A DNA stretch of 64,000 bases, taken from contig JAJYBR010000001.1 of the NCBI GenBank assembly GCA_021778895.1, positions 62,001-126,000 of the forward strand, read 5' to 3'. The notes beneath the pieces are model-generated. The model worked only from the letters and a program-made list of their open reading frames with translations. It had not been told where the DNA came from and made no database searches. Positions 36,134 through 43,513 of the stretch are shown piece by piece (the stretch's first letter is position 1; each line of letters starts with the position of its first letter). Source of the DNA: Actinomycetes bacterium (lineage in GTDB: Bacteria > Actinomycetota > Acidimicrobiia > Acidimicrobiales > RAAP-2). A program made the position numbers and the translations under genes.

Positions 36134-36508
36134 GTGCATGCCAAGTGGTGGGGCGCTCGGGCCCTCGTCCTCCACCTGTTGCTGGGAGTCTGGCTCGTCC
36201 TGTGCGCAGTGGCGGCGTGGTGGCAGGTGGGCCGCGCCGTGGCCGGAAACGCGCTGAGCTACCTCTACGCCATCGAGTGGCCGGTCATCGGTGTGCTGGG
36301 CGTCATCGGGTGGTTCGCACTGATCAACCTGGACAAGGTCTCGGCGGAGGACGAGGCGGCGCGCGCCGCCTACGAGGCGCACATGCGCGCCGAGGCGCGA
36401 TCGGCCCGCGAGCGCGAGGCCGAGGAGGACCCGAGCCTCGCGGCCTACAACGACCACCTCGAGCAGCTGGCCACGCGCACCAAGCGCCGGCTGTGGGGCC
36501 ACTCGTGA
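36134..36508 (+). CDS. Small membrane protein, function unknown
   Basis: 124 residues. Two hydrophobic helices (about 10-30 and 45-65), followed by a charged Glu/Arg/Ala-rich cytoplasmic tail predicted helical. No family recognised with confidence. It is next to ctaG and overlaps the DUF3817-like gene (GTGA), a pairing that suggests a membrane or respiratory role only by context. Confidence 0.7.
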   Translation: MHAKWWGARALVLHLLLGVWLVLCAVAAWWQVGRAVAGNALSYLYAIEWPVIGVLGVIGWFALINLDKVSAEDEAARAAYEAHMRAEARSAREREAEEDPSLAAYNDHLEQLATRTKRRLWGHS

Positions 36509-36867
36509 GCGCCGCCTTCGCGCGCTACCGGCTGATGTCCTTCGTGACCGGGACGACGCTGCTGGTGCTGACGGCGTTCCTCATCTTGCACAGCGCCGAC
36601 CTGGCCCTGTGGGAGCGCCTGCGCGTGCTGGTCACGATCCTCGGCGTGGGTCACGGCGTCGTGCTCTACCCCATCTACATGGTGATGTGCGTGCACCTGG
36701 CCCTCAAGGCGCGCCTAGGCGTGGGGCTGGTGGTGCTGATGCTGCTGGCCGGCTTCGTCCCGGGGCTGGCCTTCTACATGGAGCACCGGGTGGCCCAGCG
36801 CACGGCGAGCCGGCGTGAAGCCGACCGCGCGTCGATCACTCTGGCCCAGACGATGCCGGGAGCCTGA
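36505..36867 (+). CDS. DUF3817-like small membrane protein
   Basis: 120 residues, three hydrophobic helices. The pattern F-R-x-M-S-F-V-T-G-T-T-L-L then GVGHGVVLYPIYMV and a final GLAFYMEHRV matches the DUF3817 layout of actinobacteria. Function is not known. GTG 36505 overlaps the upstream stop. Confidence 0.75.
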   Translation: MSAAFARYRLMSFVTGTTLLVLTAFLILHSADLALWERLRVLVTILGVGHGVVLYPIYMVMCVHLALKARLGVGLVVLMLLAGFVPGLAFYMEHRVAQRTASRREADRASITLAQTMPGA

Positions 36868-36883
36868 CGGGCGAGTCCGTCAG
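36864..36883. terminator. Hairpin between convergent genes
   Basis: CTGACGG (36864-36870) pairs perfectly with CCGTCAG (36877-36883) around a six-base loop, just before the stop of the bL37-like gene on the other strand. No U-tract is present; it may act as a bidirectional terminator. Confidence 0.4.
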
Positions 36884-36884
36884 C

Positions 36885-36968
36885 TCAACCGCGACCGCAG
36901 TTCGGCTTCTTGCCGTGATTCGCCTTTTTCTTGGCGCGCAACTTCCGCTTGACGGTCCGCTTCGACAT
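36885..36968 (-). CDS. bL37-like 27-residue ribosomal protein
   Basis: A 27-residue, strongly basic ORF. Its core KKKANHGKKPNC matches the KANHGKRPN end of mycobacterial bL37, a tiny 50S protein found by cryo-EM. The N-terminal half is Lys/Arg-rich as expected. ATG 36968 follows a TAGGAT hexamer by eight bases. It is too short for standard gene callers. Family identity is inferred from the motif. Confidence 0.75.
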   Translation of the reverse strand: MSKRTVKRKLRAKKKANHGKKPNCGRG

Positions 36969-37011
36969 GGCTATCCATCCTAGTGCCTCGCGCGCGGTAC
37001 GGTCTCGGGTC

Positions 37012-37899
37012 GTGGGCTCGCGTACGCACGAAGCGCCGTCGTCGGGAGCGCTGACACTGGTCGCGACGCCCCTCGGGAACCTCGGGGACGTGAGCGACCG
37101 GGCGCGCACGACGCTCGCCACGGCCGACACCATCTACTGCGAGGACACGCGGCGCACCCGTGTCCTGCTCGCGGCCCTGGGCATCGGGGGCGGGGGCCGG
37201 CTGCGCAGCCTGCACCAGCACAACGAGGCGGCGCTGGCGGCCGGGGTCGTCGAGGAGGTGGCCGCGGGACGCCAGGTGGCCCTGGTGTGCGACGCCGGCA
37301 CGCCCACGATCTCGGATCCGGGCCGGCGCGCCGTCGGGGCGGTCGTCGACGCCGGGCTGCGGGTCACCACGGTGCCGGGCCCCAGTGCGGTCGTGGCCGC
37401 GCTGTCGGTGAGCGGGCTGGACACCGACCGCTTCGTGATGGAGGGCTTCTTGCCCCGCCGCGGGCCCGAGCGCCGCGCGCGCCTGGCGGCGTGGCGCAGC
37501 GAGCCGCGCACGATCGTCTTCTACGAGTCTCCCCAGCGCCTGCTCGCGACGCTGCGCGAGGTGCGCGAGGCGGTCGGCGACCGGCGCACGGCCATCGCCC
37601 GGGAGCTGACGAAGATCCACGAGGAGGTGGTGCGGGGGAGTGTGACCGAGGTCCTCGCGCACTGGCCCGACGGCGAGGTGCGCGGCGAGGTGGTCGTGGT
37701 GGTCGCCGGTGCCGCGGGCTCCGACCTCGCCGCATCGGCCACCCCCGACGCCGCCACCGTGCGCGCCGCTCTGGCCGCGCGCCTGGCGGCGGGGGACTCG
37801 GTGCGCGACGCCGCCGCGCGCGTGGCCGCCGAGCTCGGCGTGGGCCGGCACGACGCCTACGAGGCGGCGCTGGCGCTCCGGCCGGGCTCGCCGCCCTGA
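37012..37899 (+). CDS. rsmI: 16S rRNA 2'-O-ribose C1402 methyltransferase
   Basis: 295 residues, tetrapyrrole-methylase-like fold. Motifs are LVATPLGNLGDVSDRA (about 16), CEDTRRTRVLL, the SAM loop VSDAGTP-type (VCDAGTPTISDPG, about 98) and MEGFLPRRGPER. GTG 37012 is chosen because it starts just before the conserved block and is eight bases after TACGGT; longer starts would overlap the bL37-like gene. Confidence 0.93.
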   Translation: MGSRTHEAPSSGALTLVATPLGNLGDVSDRARTTLATADTIYCEDTRRTRVLLAALGIGGGGRLRSLHQHNEAALAAGVVEEVAAGRQVALVCDAGTPTISDPGRRAVGAVVDAGLRVTTVPGPSAVVAALSVSGLDTDRFVMEGFLPRRGPERRARLAAWRSEPRTIVFYESPQRLLATLREVREAVGDRRTAIARELTKIHEEVVRGSVTEVLAHWPDGEVRGEVVVVVAGAAGSDLAASATPDAATVRAALAARLAAGDSVRDAAARVAAELGVGRHDAYEAALALRPGSPP

Positions 37900-37904
37900 T
37901 TCGT

Positions 37905-37910
37905 TACGCT
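37905..37910 (+). promoter_or_regulatory. Leaderless promoter -10 of metG
   Basis: TACGCT, six bases (GGTCCG), GTG 37917. It starts immediately after the rsmI stop. Confidence 0.6.
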
Positions 37911-37916
37911 GGTCCG

Positions 37917-39446
37917 GTGGCGCGCTTCTACATCACCACGCCCATCTACTACGTCAACGACGCGCCGCACGTGGGCCACGCCTACACGACGGTGGTCGCC
38001 GACGCCCTGGCGCGCTGGCACCGCCTGGCCGGCGACGACGTCTTGTTCCTGACCGGCACCGACGAGCACGGCCAGAAGGTCGCCGAGGCCGCCGCACGCC
38101 ACGGGACCACCCCGCAGGACTGGACCGACCAGACCTCGACGCGCTTCCACGACGCCTGGGACGCCCTCAACGTCGACTACGACGACTTCATCCGCACCAC
38201 CGAGCTGCGCCACCTCGAGACGGTGCAGCGCTTCTTGGGCACGATCTACGAGAACGGGTACATCTACAAGGGCCTCTACCGGGGGCTGTACTGCGTGAGC
38301 TGCGAGGACTACTACACCCTCGAGGCCAGCGACCAGGGCCGCTGCCCGGTCCACGGCAAGCCCCTGACCGAGATGGAGGAGGAGAACTGGTTCTTCCGCC
38401 TCTCGGCCTTCGAGGAGCGCCTGCGCGACTACTACGACCAGCACCCCGAGTTCGTGACGCCCGAGACCAAGCGCAACGAGGCCTACGCGTTCATCGCCGG
38501 CGGGCTGAAGGACATCTCCATCACGCGCACCTCGATCGACTGGGGCATCCCGGTCCCCTGGGATCCGCCGCACGTCTTCTACGTGTGGTACGACGCGCTC
38601 ATCAACTACCTCACGGCCATCGGCTACGGCCGTGAGGACTCGGCGGTGGCGACCTGGTGGCCCGCCTCCCACCACCTGATCGGCAAGGAGATCATCCGCT
38701 TCCACTGCGTGTGGTGGCCCGCCATGTGCATGGCGGCGGGCCTCGAGCCTCCCCACCACGTCCAGGTCCACGGCTGGCTGCTGGTCGGCGGGCAGAAGCT
38801 CTCCAAGACGATGGCGGCCGAGGGAGCCGTGCGCCTGACCGACATCGCGCCGGTGACGCTGATCGAGGAGTTCGGCGTCGACCCCCTGCGCTACTACCTG
38901 CTGCGCGAGACGGCGCTCGGCAACGACGGCGAGTTCTCCTACGAGGGCATCGTCCAGCGCTACAACGTCGACCTGGCCAACAACCTGGGCAACCTGCTGG
39001 CCCGGGTGGTGCGCGTCGTGGAGACCAAGTGCGCCGGCGTGGCCCCGGCACCATCGGCCGCGGCCGAGCTGCGCGAGCAGGCGGCCGAGGCCGTCGCGCG
39101 GGCGCGCGACGCCTGGGAGCGCTTCGCGCCGCACGCCGCCTTGGAGGCCACGTGGTCGCTGATCGGGGCCACCAACGCGTTCCTCGAGCGCCACGCGCCC
39201 TGGAAGATGGAGCCGGGGGCAGCGGTCGAGGCGGTCCTCGGCGAGGCGCTCGAGGTCCTGCGCATCGTGGCGATCCTGGTGAGTCCGGCCATGCCCGGGG
39301 TCGCCGACGAGATCTGGCGGCGCCTCGGTCTGGCGGGGTCCCCCGGTGACGGGGGACTGGCGGGACTGGCGTGGGGTGGGACCCCCGGCGGCGTGCGCCT
39401 CGAGGGCGGCGCCCCGCTGTTCCCGAGGATCGTGAGCCCGTCGTGA
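37917..39446 (+). CDS. metG: Methionyl-tRNA synthetase
   Basis: 509 residues. The class I HIGH-type signature is HVGHAY (about 20), the KMSKS-type loop KLSKTM (about 298), and one zinc knuckle has Cys residues in YCVSCEDYY and GRCPVHG. It lacks the C-terminal tRNA-binding dimerisation domain found in longer forms, as in many actinobacteria. GTG 37917 is probably leaderless. Its stop overlaps tatD. Confidence 0.96.
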   Translation: MARFYITTPIYYVNDAPHVGHAYTTVVADALARWHRLAGDDVLFLTGTDEHGQKVAEAAARHGTTPQDWTDQTSTRFHDAWDALNVDYDDFIRTTELRHLETVQRFLGTIYENGYIYKGLYRGLYCVSCEDYYTLEASDQGRCPVHGKPLTEMEEENWFFRLSAFEERLRDYYDQHPEFVTPETKRNEAYAFIAGGLKDISITRTSIDWGIPVPWDPPHVFYVWYDALINYLTAIGYGREDSAVATWWPASHHLIGKEIIRFHCVWWPAMCMAAGLEPPHHVQVHGWLLVGGQKLSKTMAAEGAVRLTDIAPVTLIEEFGVDPLRYYLLRETALGNDGEFSYEGIVQRYNVDLANNLGNLLARVVRVVETKCAGVAPAPSAAAELREQAAEAVARARDAWERFAPHAALEATWSLIGATNAFLERHAPWKMEPGAAVEAVLGEALEVLRIVAILVSPAMPGVADEIWRRLGLAGSPGDGGLAGLAWGGTPGGVRLEGGAPLFPRIVSPS

Positions 39447-40225
39447 GCGCCTGGACCGATGCCCACTGCCACGTGCAGGACGCCTTCGTGGACCGCAGCG
39501 GCGCCACCACCGACGAGGTTTTGGCGCGCGCCCGCCAGGCCGGCGTGGACCGCGTGGTCGTCGTGGGCACGGACCTGAACACCTCGCGCCAGGCGCTCGC
39601 CCTGGCGGCCCGGCCCCAGCCGGTCGAGGTGTACGCCGTCATCGGCCTGCACCCGCACGACTCGGCGCAGGATCGCCAGCCGCTGCGCGACCTGGTCGCG
39701 GCCCGGCCCGTCGGCCTGGTTGGGGTGGGCGAGACGGGTCTGGACTACTACTACGAGCACGCCCCCCGCGCCACCCAGCGGCGGGCCTTCGCCGAGCAGG
39801 TGGGCTGGGCCCACGAGTTCGACCTGGCGCTGGTGATCCACGCGCGCGAGGCCGTCGACGACATCGTGGACATCCTGGCCAGCGAGGGAACACCGTCACG
39901 GACCGTCATCCACTGCTTCACCGGCACCGCCGAGGAGGCTGAGCGCTACCTGGCGGCGGGCTGCGACATCTCGGTGGCCGGCATCGTGACCTTCAAGAAT
40001 GCCGAGAGCCTGCGCGAGGCCGTCCGCCTGGTGCCGGCCGATCGCCTCCACGTCGAGACCGACAGCCCGTTCCTGGCCCCGGTGCCCTTTCGGGGCCAGG
40101 CCAACGAGCCGGCCAATGTCGCCGTGGTGGGCGCGTTCGTGGCCCAATTGCGTGGTGAGGACGTTGACCTGCTCGCCACGACCACCGCGGCCAACACCAG
40201 CCGGCTCTTTGCGCTTGAACGGTGA
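39443..40225 (+). CDS. tatD: TatD-family metal-dependent DNase
   Basis: 260 residues, TIM-barrel. Metal ligands appear in TDAHCHVQD (about 6), GETGLDYYY (about 96), VIHAREA, HCFTGT and ETDSPFLAP (about 209). GTG 39443 overlaps the metG stop. It is part of the conserved metG-tatD-x-rsmA-ispE order; x here is the PASTA-DPBB protein. Confidence 0.93.
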   Translation: MSAWTDAHCHVQDAFVDRSGATTDEVLARARQAGVDRVVVVGTDLNTSRQALALAARPQPVEVYAVIGLHPHDSAQDRQPLRDLVAARPVGLVGVGETGLDYYYEHAPRATQRRAFAEQVGWAHEFDLALVIHAREAVDDIVDILASEGTPSRTVIHCFTGTAEEAERYLAAGCDISVAGIVTFKNAESLREAVRLVPADRLHVETDSPFLAPVPFRGQANEPANVAVVGAFVAQLRGEDVDLLATTTAANTSRLFALER

Positions 40226-40242
40226 TTTCCACCAGGTAAGAT
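40215..40242 (+). promoter_or_regulatory. Sigma70-like promoter of the PASTA-DPBB gene
   Basis: TTGAAC (40215-40220), 16 bases, TAAGAT (40237-40242). It is the best -35/-10 pair in the window and overlaps the end of tatD. It predicts an untranslated leader of about 115 bases with GC-rich repeats (GGCGGCG twice); no known riboswitch is recognised in it. Confidence 0.6.
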
Positions 40243-40362
40243 AGAAAAAACGGCGGCGCGCCTTGTTCTGGCGGCGCCACGTGCCTAGCGTTGTCCAGAG
40301 CGTGGCGACGCGCTGACCAATCGGAGGGTGGGCTACTGACGTCATCGAGGGGCCGGGCGCGA

Positions 40363-41556
40363 ATGCGTTGGGCGTGGCGAATGGCGGTCGGGGCGGTGAT
40401 GTGCCTCGGGCCACTTCTGGGCGCCACCGAGTCATCGGGCGCCTCCACCTCGCACGTCTCGGTGGCCATGCCCAATGTCGTGCACTTCGACCGGGCGAGC
40501 ACCTTCGCGGCCATGGCCCGGTCCGGGCTGTACTTCCGCACCGTCGGCCCGGCCAACTGGAACGTCGCGGTGGGCGAGGTGCCCCGCGCCGGCACCCTGG
40601 TCCCGAAGGGGTCGACGGTCGTGGTCGACACGGCGGTCCAGGCGCCCCGCACCTCGGGGACGACCGTGATGCCCGACCTGCTCTACCGCCACCGCGCCCA
40701 GGTCTTCGCCGCCATGCGCCAGGCGGGCCTGTACTTCGTCACCAAGGGTCCCGCGACGTGGACCCTCGTCACCGCTCAGCACCCGCGACCCGGGACCGTG
40801 CTGCCGGTGCACGCCACGGCGACCCTGGGCGTGGCGCGCGTGGCGGCCTCGTCGTCCTCGGGCGAGACCACCGTGCCCAACGTGGTGCACGTCAGCCGGG
40901 CGCGAGCCTTCGCGGCCATGGCCCGGGCCGGGCTGTACTTCAGCGTGCGTGGCCCCACCGACTGGACGGTGGTGACGGGCCAGCTCCCGGCCGCCGGCAC
41001 GCGCGTCTCCTGGCACGGCTCGGTCGTGCTGGACGTCGCCCACGTGGTGGCGGCTCCACGCGTGCCGACCGCCGCGCACACCGTCAGTGGGTCGCTGGTG
41101 CCCGACTTGGTCGGCCTGAGCGCCCACGTGGCCGAGACGACCTCGGCGAGGGTCGGTCTGCGCCTGCGCGTGCGGGTGGCCGGCGGCGGGGCCTGGAACG
41201 TCGTCGTGGCCCAGAGCCTGCGCCCGGGGGCGCGGGTGGCCCGCGGCACCATCATGGTGGTGCGGGGCGTGCGCCGGGTCTCCCACGCCCCGGCGACCAC
41301 GACCACGGTCGCCGCGCACGCCCGCATCGGGATCGCCACGTGGTACTCGTACATCCCGGGCCAGTGCGCCACCTGGTACCTGCCCCGGGGCACGCGCATC
41401 ACGGTGGAGGACCTGGCGACCGGGCGCACCATCTCGTGCCTGGTCACCGACCGTCAGGACTACGCGCCCGGTCGCGTCGTGGACCTGTCGGAGTCCCAGT
41501 TCAGCTTGCTCGCGCCGCTGTGGCGCGGCGTGGTCGAGGTGCGCGTCACGTGGTGA
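40363..41556 (+). CDS. Secreted PASTA-repeat protein with C-terminal RlpA-like double-psi beta-barrel
   Basis: 397 residues. Signal peptide at about 1-27, four PASTA-like repeats (about 36-90, 100-160, 173-230 and 247-303), a Thr-rich linker, then a DPBB domain (about 320-397) with LPRGTRITVEDLATGR, VTDRQD and VVDLS. PASTA domains bind peptidoglycan fragments; DPBB domains occur in RlpA, expansins and the 3D domain of YabE/Sps. It sits exactly where actinobacteria carry rpfB and firmicutes yabE, so a cell-wall remodelling role is likely. ATG 40363 has GAGGGG upstream; an in-frame CTG at 40336 has a better-spaced GGAGG. Confidence 0.85.
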   Translation: MRWAWRMAVGAVMCLGPLLGATESSGASTSHVSVAMPNVVHFDRASTFAAMARSGLYFRTVGPANWNVAVGEVPRAGTLVPKGSTVVVDTAVQAPRTSGTTVMPDLLYRHRAQVFAAMRQAGLYFVTKGPATWTLVTAQHPRPGTVLPVHATATLGVARVAASSSSGETTVPNVVHVSRARAFAAMARAGLYFSVRGPTDWTVVTGQLPAAGTRVSWHGSVVLDVAHVVAAPRVPTAAHTVSGSLVPDLVGLSAHVAETTSARVGLRLRVRVAGGGAWNVVVAQSLRPGARVARGTIMVVRGVRRVSHAPATTTTVAAHARIGIATWYSYIPGQCATWYLPRGTRITVEDLATGRTISCLVTDRQDYAPGRVVDLSESQFSLLAPLWRGVVEVRVTW

Positions 41557-41562
41557 CAACCT
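41557..41562 (+). promoter_or_regulatory. Leaderless promoter -10 of rsmA
   Basis: CAACCT, six bases, GTG 41569. An AGGAGG directly abuts the GTG, too close to act as a ribosome site. Confidence 0.4.
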
Positions 41563-41568
41563 AGGAGG

Positions 41569-42384
41569 GTGACCCACACCCGCTCCGCCCTGAGCGCGCT
41601 GCTGCGCGACCACGACCTGCACCCGTCGCGGGCCCTGGGCCAGAACTTCGTGGTGGATCCCAACACGGTGCGCCGCATCGCGCGCCTGGCCCAGGTGGGT
41701 CCGGGCGACCTGGTCGTCGAGATCGGCGCCGGCCTCGGGTCCCTCACGCTGGCCCTGGTCGAGACGGGGGCCGAGGTCGTCGCCGTCGAGGTCGACCGCC
41801 ATCTCCTCGAACCGCTGCGGGCCGTGGTCGAGCCGCGCGGCGTGGTCGTCCACGCGGGCGACGCGACCGAGCTGGACTTCGGGGCGCTCACCGCGGGGCG
41901 CCCGTGCGTGGTCGTCGCGAACCTGCCCTACAACGTCGCCACCCCGCTGGTGCTGCGGCTGCTCGAGTCCCAGCCCGTGGTGCGGCGGCTCTTCGTCATG
42001 GTCCAGCGCGAGGTGGGCGAGCGCTGGGTCGCCAGCCCGGGGGACCCGGCCTACGGCGGTGTCTCCTTGCGCGTGGCCTACTTCGCCGACGCGCACCTGG
42101 CCGGGCGCGTGCCGGCCACCGTCTTCCTGCCGCGCCCGCGGGTCGAGTCGGTGCTGGTGGCCCTGGAGCGGCGCGCCGCCGTGCGGATCGACCCGGCGCG
42201 CGTGAGCGAGGCGGACCTCTTCGACGTCGTGCGCCGCGCCTTCGCGCACCGGCGCAAGATGCTGCGGCGATCCCTGGCCGACTGGTCCGACCCCGAGGTC
42301 TTCGCGCGCGCCGGCGTCGAGCCCACGGCGCGGCCCGAGGAACTCGGGCTCGAGGAGTTCGCCCGGCTAGCGTCGGCGCGGTGA
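41569..42384 (+). CDS. rsmA: 16S rRNA N6,N6-dimethyladenosine transferase (KsgA)
   Basis: 271 residues. LGQNFVVDPNTVRRI (about 24), SAM motif VVEIGAGLGSLTLAL (about 51) and catalytic VVANLPYNVATPLVLRLL (about 117, NLPY). It dimethylates two adenosines of the 16S 3' end. GTG 41569. It overlaps ispE by four bases (GTGA). Confidence 0.96.
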   Translation: MTHTRSALSALLRDHDLHPSRALGQNFVVDPNTVRRIARLAQVGPGDLVVEIGAGLGSLTLALVETGAEVVAVEVDRHLLEPLRAVVEPRGVVVHAGDATELDFGALTAGRPCVVVANLPYNVATPLVLRLLESQPVVRRLFVMVQREVGERWVASPGDPAYGGVSLRVAYFADAHLAGRVPATVFLPRPRVESVLVALERRAAVRIDPARVSEADLFDVVRRAFAHRRKMLRRSLADWSDPEVFARAGVEPTARPEELGLEEFARLASAR

Positions 42385-43118
42385 CGACCCTCGACGCACC
42401 GGCCAAGTTGACCTGGAGCCTCGAGATCCGGGCCCGCCGCGCCGACGGCTACCACGAGCTGCGCGCCGAGATGGTGACCCTGGGGCTGCGCGACAGGCTG
42501 CACCTCGACGAGGACGGCACGGGGGTGCGCTTCACCGGGCCCTACGGGGCGTCGGTCGACCGCGGTCCGGGCGAGCTGGTGGGGCGCGCCCTGGCCCTAG
42601 TCGGTCGCAGCGCCGGGGTCGAGGTCGACAAGCAGATCCCCGTCGGCGGCGGGCTCGGGGGCGGCAGCGCCGACGCCGCCGCGATCCTGCGCTGGGCCGG
42701 CGGGGTGGACGCGCACAGCGCGCTGCGCCTCGGTGCCGACGTGCCGTTCTGCCAGATGGGGGGCCGGGCCCGCGTCGAGGGGATCGGGGAGGAGCTGCAC
42801 CCGCTGGCCTGGGTCGAGCGGGACGTGACGCTGCTGGTGCCGGACTTCTCGGTGTCGACCGCGGCGTGCTACCGGGCCTTTGACGAGATGGCGGCCGGCG
42901 GCTGGCGCGCCGGCGGGCGCAACCACCTCGAAGAGCCGGCCCGCCGGGTCGAGCCGCGCCTGGCGGCGACCCTGGACTGGCTGCGGGCCCGCTACGGCGA
43001 GGTCCATCTCGCGGGGTCCGGCTCGACGCTGTACGTGGAGGGGCGCCTCGATTCCCCCGAGGTGCTGACGGGGCCGGCGGGGCCGGTGCGAGTGGTGGTG
43101 ACGGCGACGGCGCGCTAG
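42381..43118 (+). CDS. ispE: 4-diphosphocytidyl-2-C-methyl-D-erythritol kinase
   Basis: 245 residues, MEP isoprenoid pathway. APAKLTWSLEI and RRADGYHEL at the N-terminus, the GHMP ATP loop IPVGGGLGGGSADAAA (about 90) and LGADVPFC (about 118). It is clearly shorter than the usual 285-315 residues; the deletions fall before the GHMP loop and in the C-terminal GHMP domain. The core is intact, so it is probably active. Confidence 0.9.
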   Translation: MTTLDAPAKLTWSLEIRARRADGYHELRAEMVTLGLRDRLHLDEDGTGVRFTGPYGASVDRGPGELVGRALALVGRSAGVEVDKQIPVGGGLGGGSADAAAILRWAGGVDAHSALRLGADVPFCQMGGRARVEGIGEELHPLAWVERDVTLLVPDFSVSTAACYRAFDEMAAGGWRAGGRNHLEEPARRVEPRLAATLDWLRARYGEVHLAGSGSTLYVEGRLDSPEVLTGPAGPVRVVVTATAR

Positions 43119-43125
43119 CGCGCGA

Positions 43126-43227
43126 CTATTTGCCCGCCGCGCGGCGCTGGAAGCGCGTCCGCTTGAGCATCTTCTTGTGCTTCTTTTTGCGCATGCGCTT
43201 GCGGCGCTTCTTGATGAGAGATCCCAT
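43126..43227 (-). CDS. bS22-like 33-residue ribosomal protein (AURKAIP1/COX24 domain)
   Basis: 33 residues, almost entirely Lys/Arg: starts MGSLIKKRRKRMRKKKHKKM and ends FQRRAAGK. This is the pattern of the actinobacterial AURKAIP1/COX24-domain protein known as bS22 on mycobacterial 30S subunits. Too short for normal gene finding. ATG 43227; convergent with ispE at a seven-base gap. Confidence 0.85.
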   Translation of the reverse strand: MGSLIKKRRKRMRKKKHKKMLKRTRFQRRAAGK

Positions 43228-43240
43228 GGCCTGTAGAACA

Positions 43241-43513
43241 CTACTCGGTTCTGCGGCGGGGCCGCGTCGAGACCGGGGTCCCCGCGTGCCGCTCAATGCG
43301 CAAGGCGCGCCGGGGGCAGTCGCGCACGGCCCAGCGCGCGGACTCGCGCACGGCCCGTGCGGACAGGGGCGTGGGCTCGGTCACGAGGATGGGGTAGCCC
43401 CACTCGTCCAGGTGCACGAGCTCGGGGGCCAGCTCGGCGCAGTGCCCGTAGCCGTCGCACTGGATCGGGTCCACCACCAGGACGAAGGTGTCGGTGCGCG
43501 ACCTCACTGCCAT
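43241..43513 (-). CDS. Ferredoxin, 3Fe-4S-like
   Basis: 90 residues. Cys residues in VDPIQCDGYGHCAELAPE (about 19 and 25) and in DCPRRAL (about 66) match the three-cysteine ferredoxins that serve P450s and related enzymes in actinobacteria. A basic C-terminal tail follows. ATG 43513 overlaps the NuoF-like stop by ten bases, so it is the last gene of the leftward electron-transfer operon. Confidence 0.88.
   Translation of the reverse strand: MAVRSRTDTFVLVVDPIQCDGYGHCAELAPELVHLDEWGYPILVTEPTPLSARAVRESARWAVRDCPRRALRIERHAGTPVSTRPRRRTE

Noticed and set aside
40249-40362. ydaO (c-di-AMP) riboswitch in the leader of the PASTA-DPBB gene
   Set aside because: The leader is only about 115 bases and I cannot find the conserved ydaO helices, although related cell-wall genes use that riboswitch.
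43111-43122. Perfect palindrome CGCGCTAGCGCG at the ispE stop
   Set aside because: Twelve bases of mostly CG alternation around a stop codon are expected by chance at this GC content, and the site has no regulatory position.
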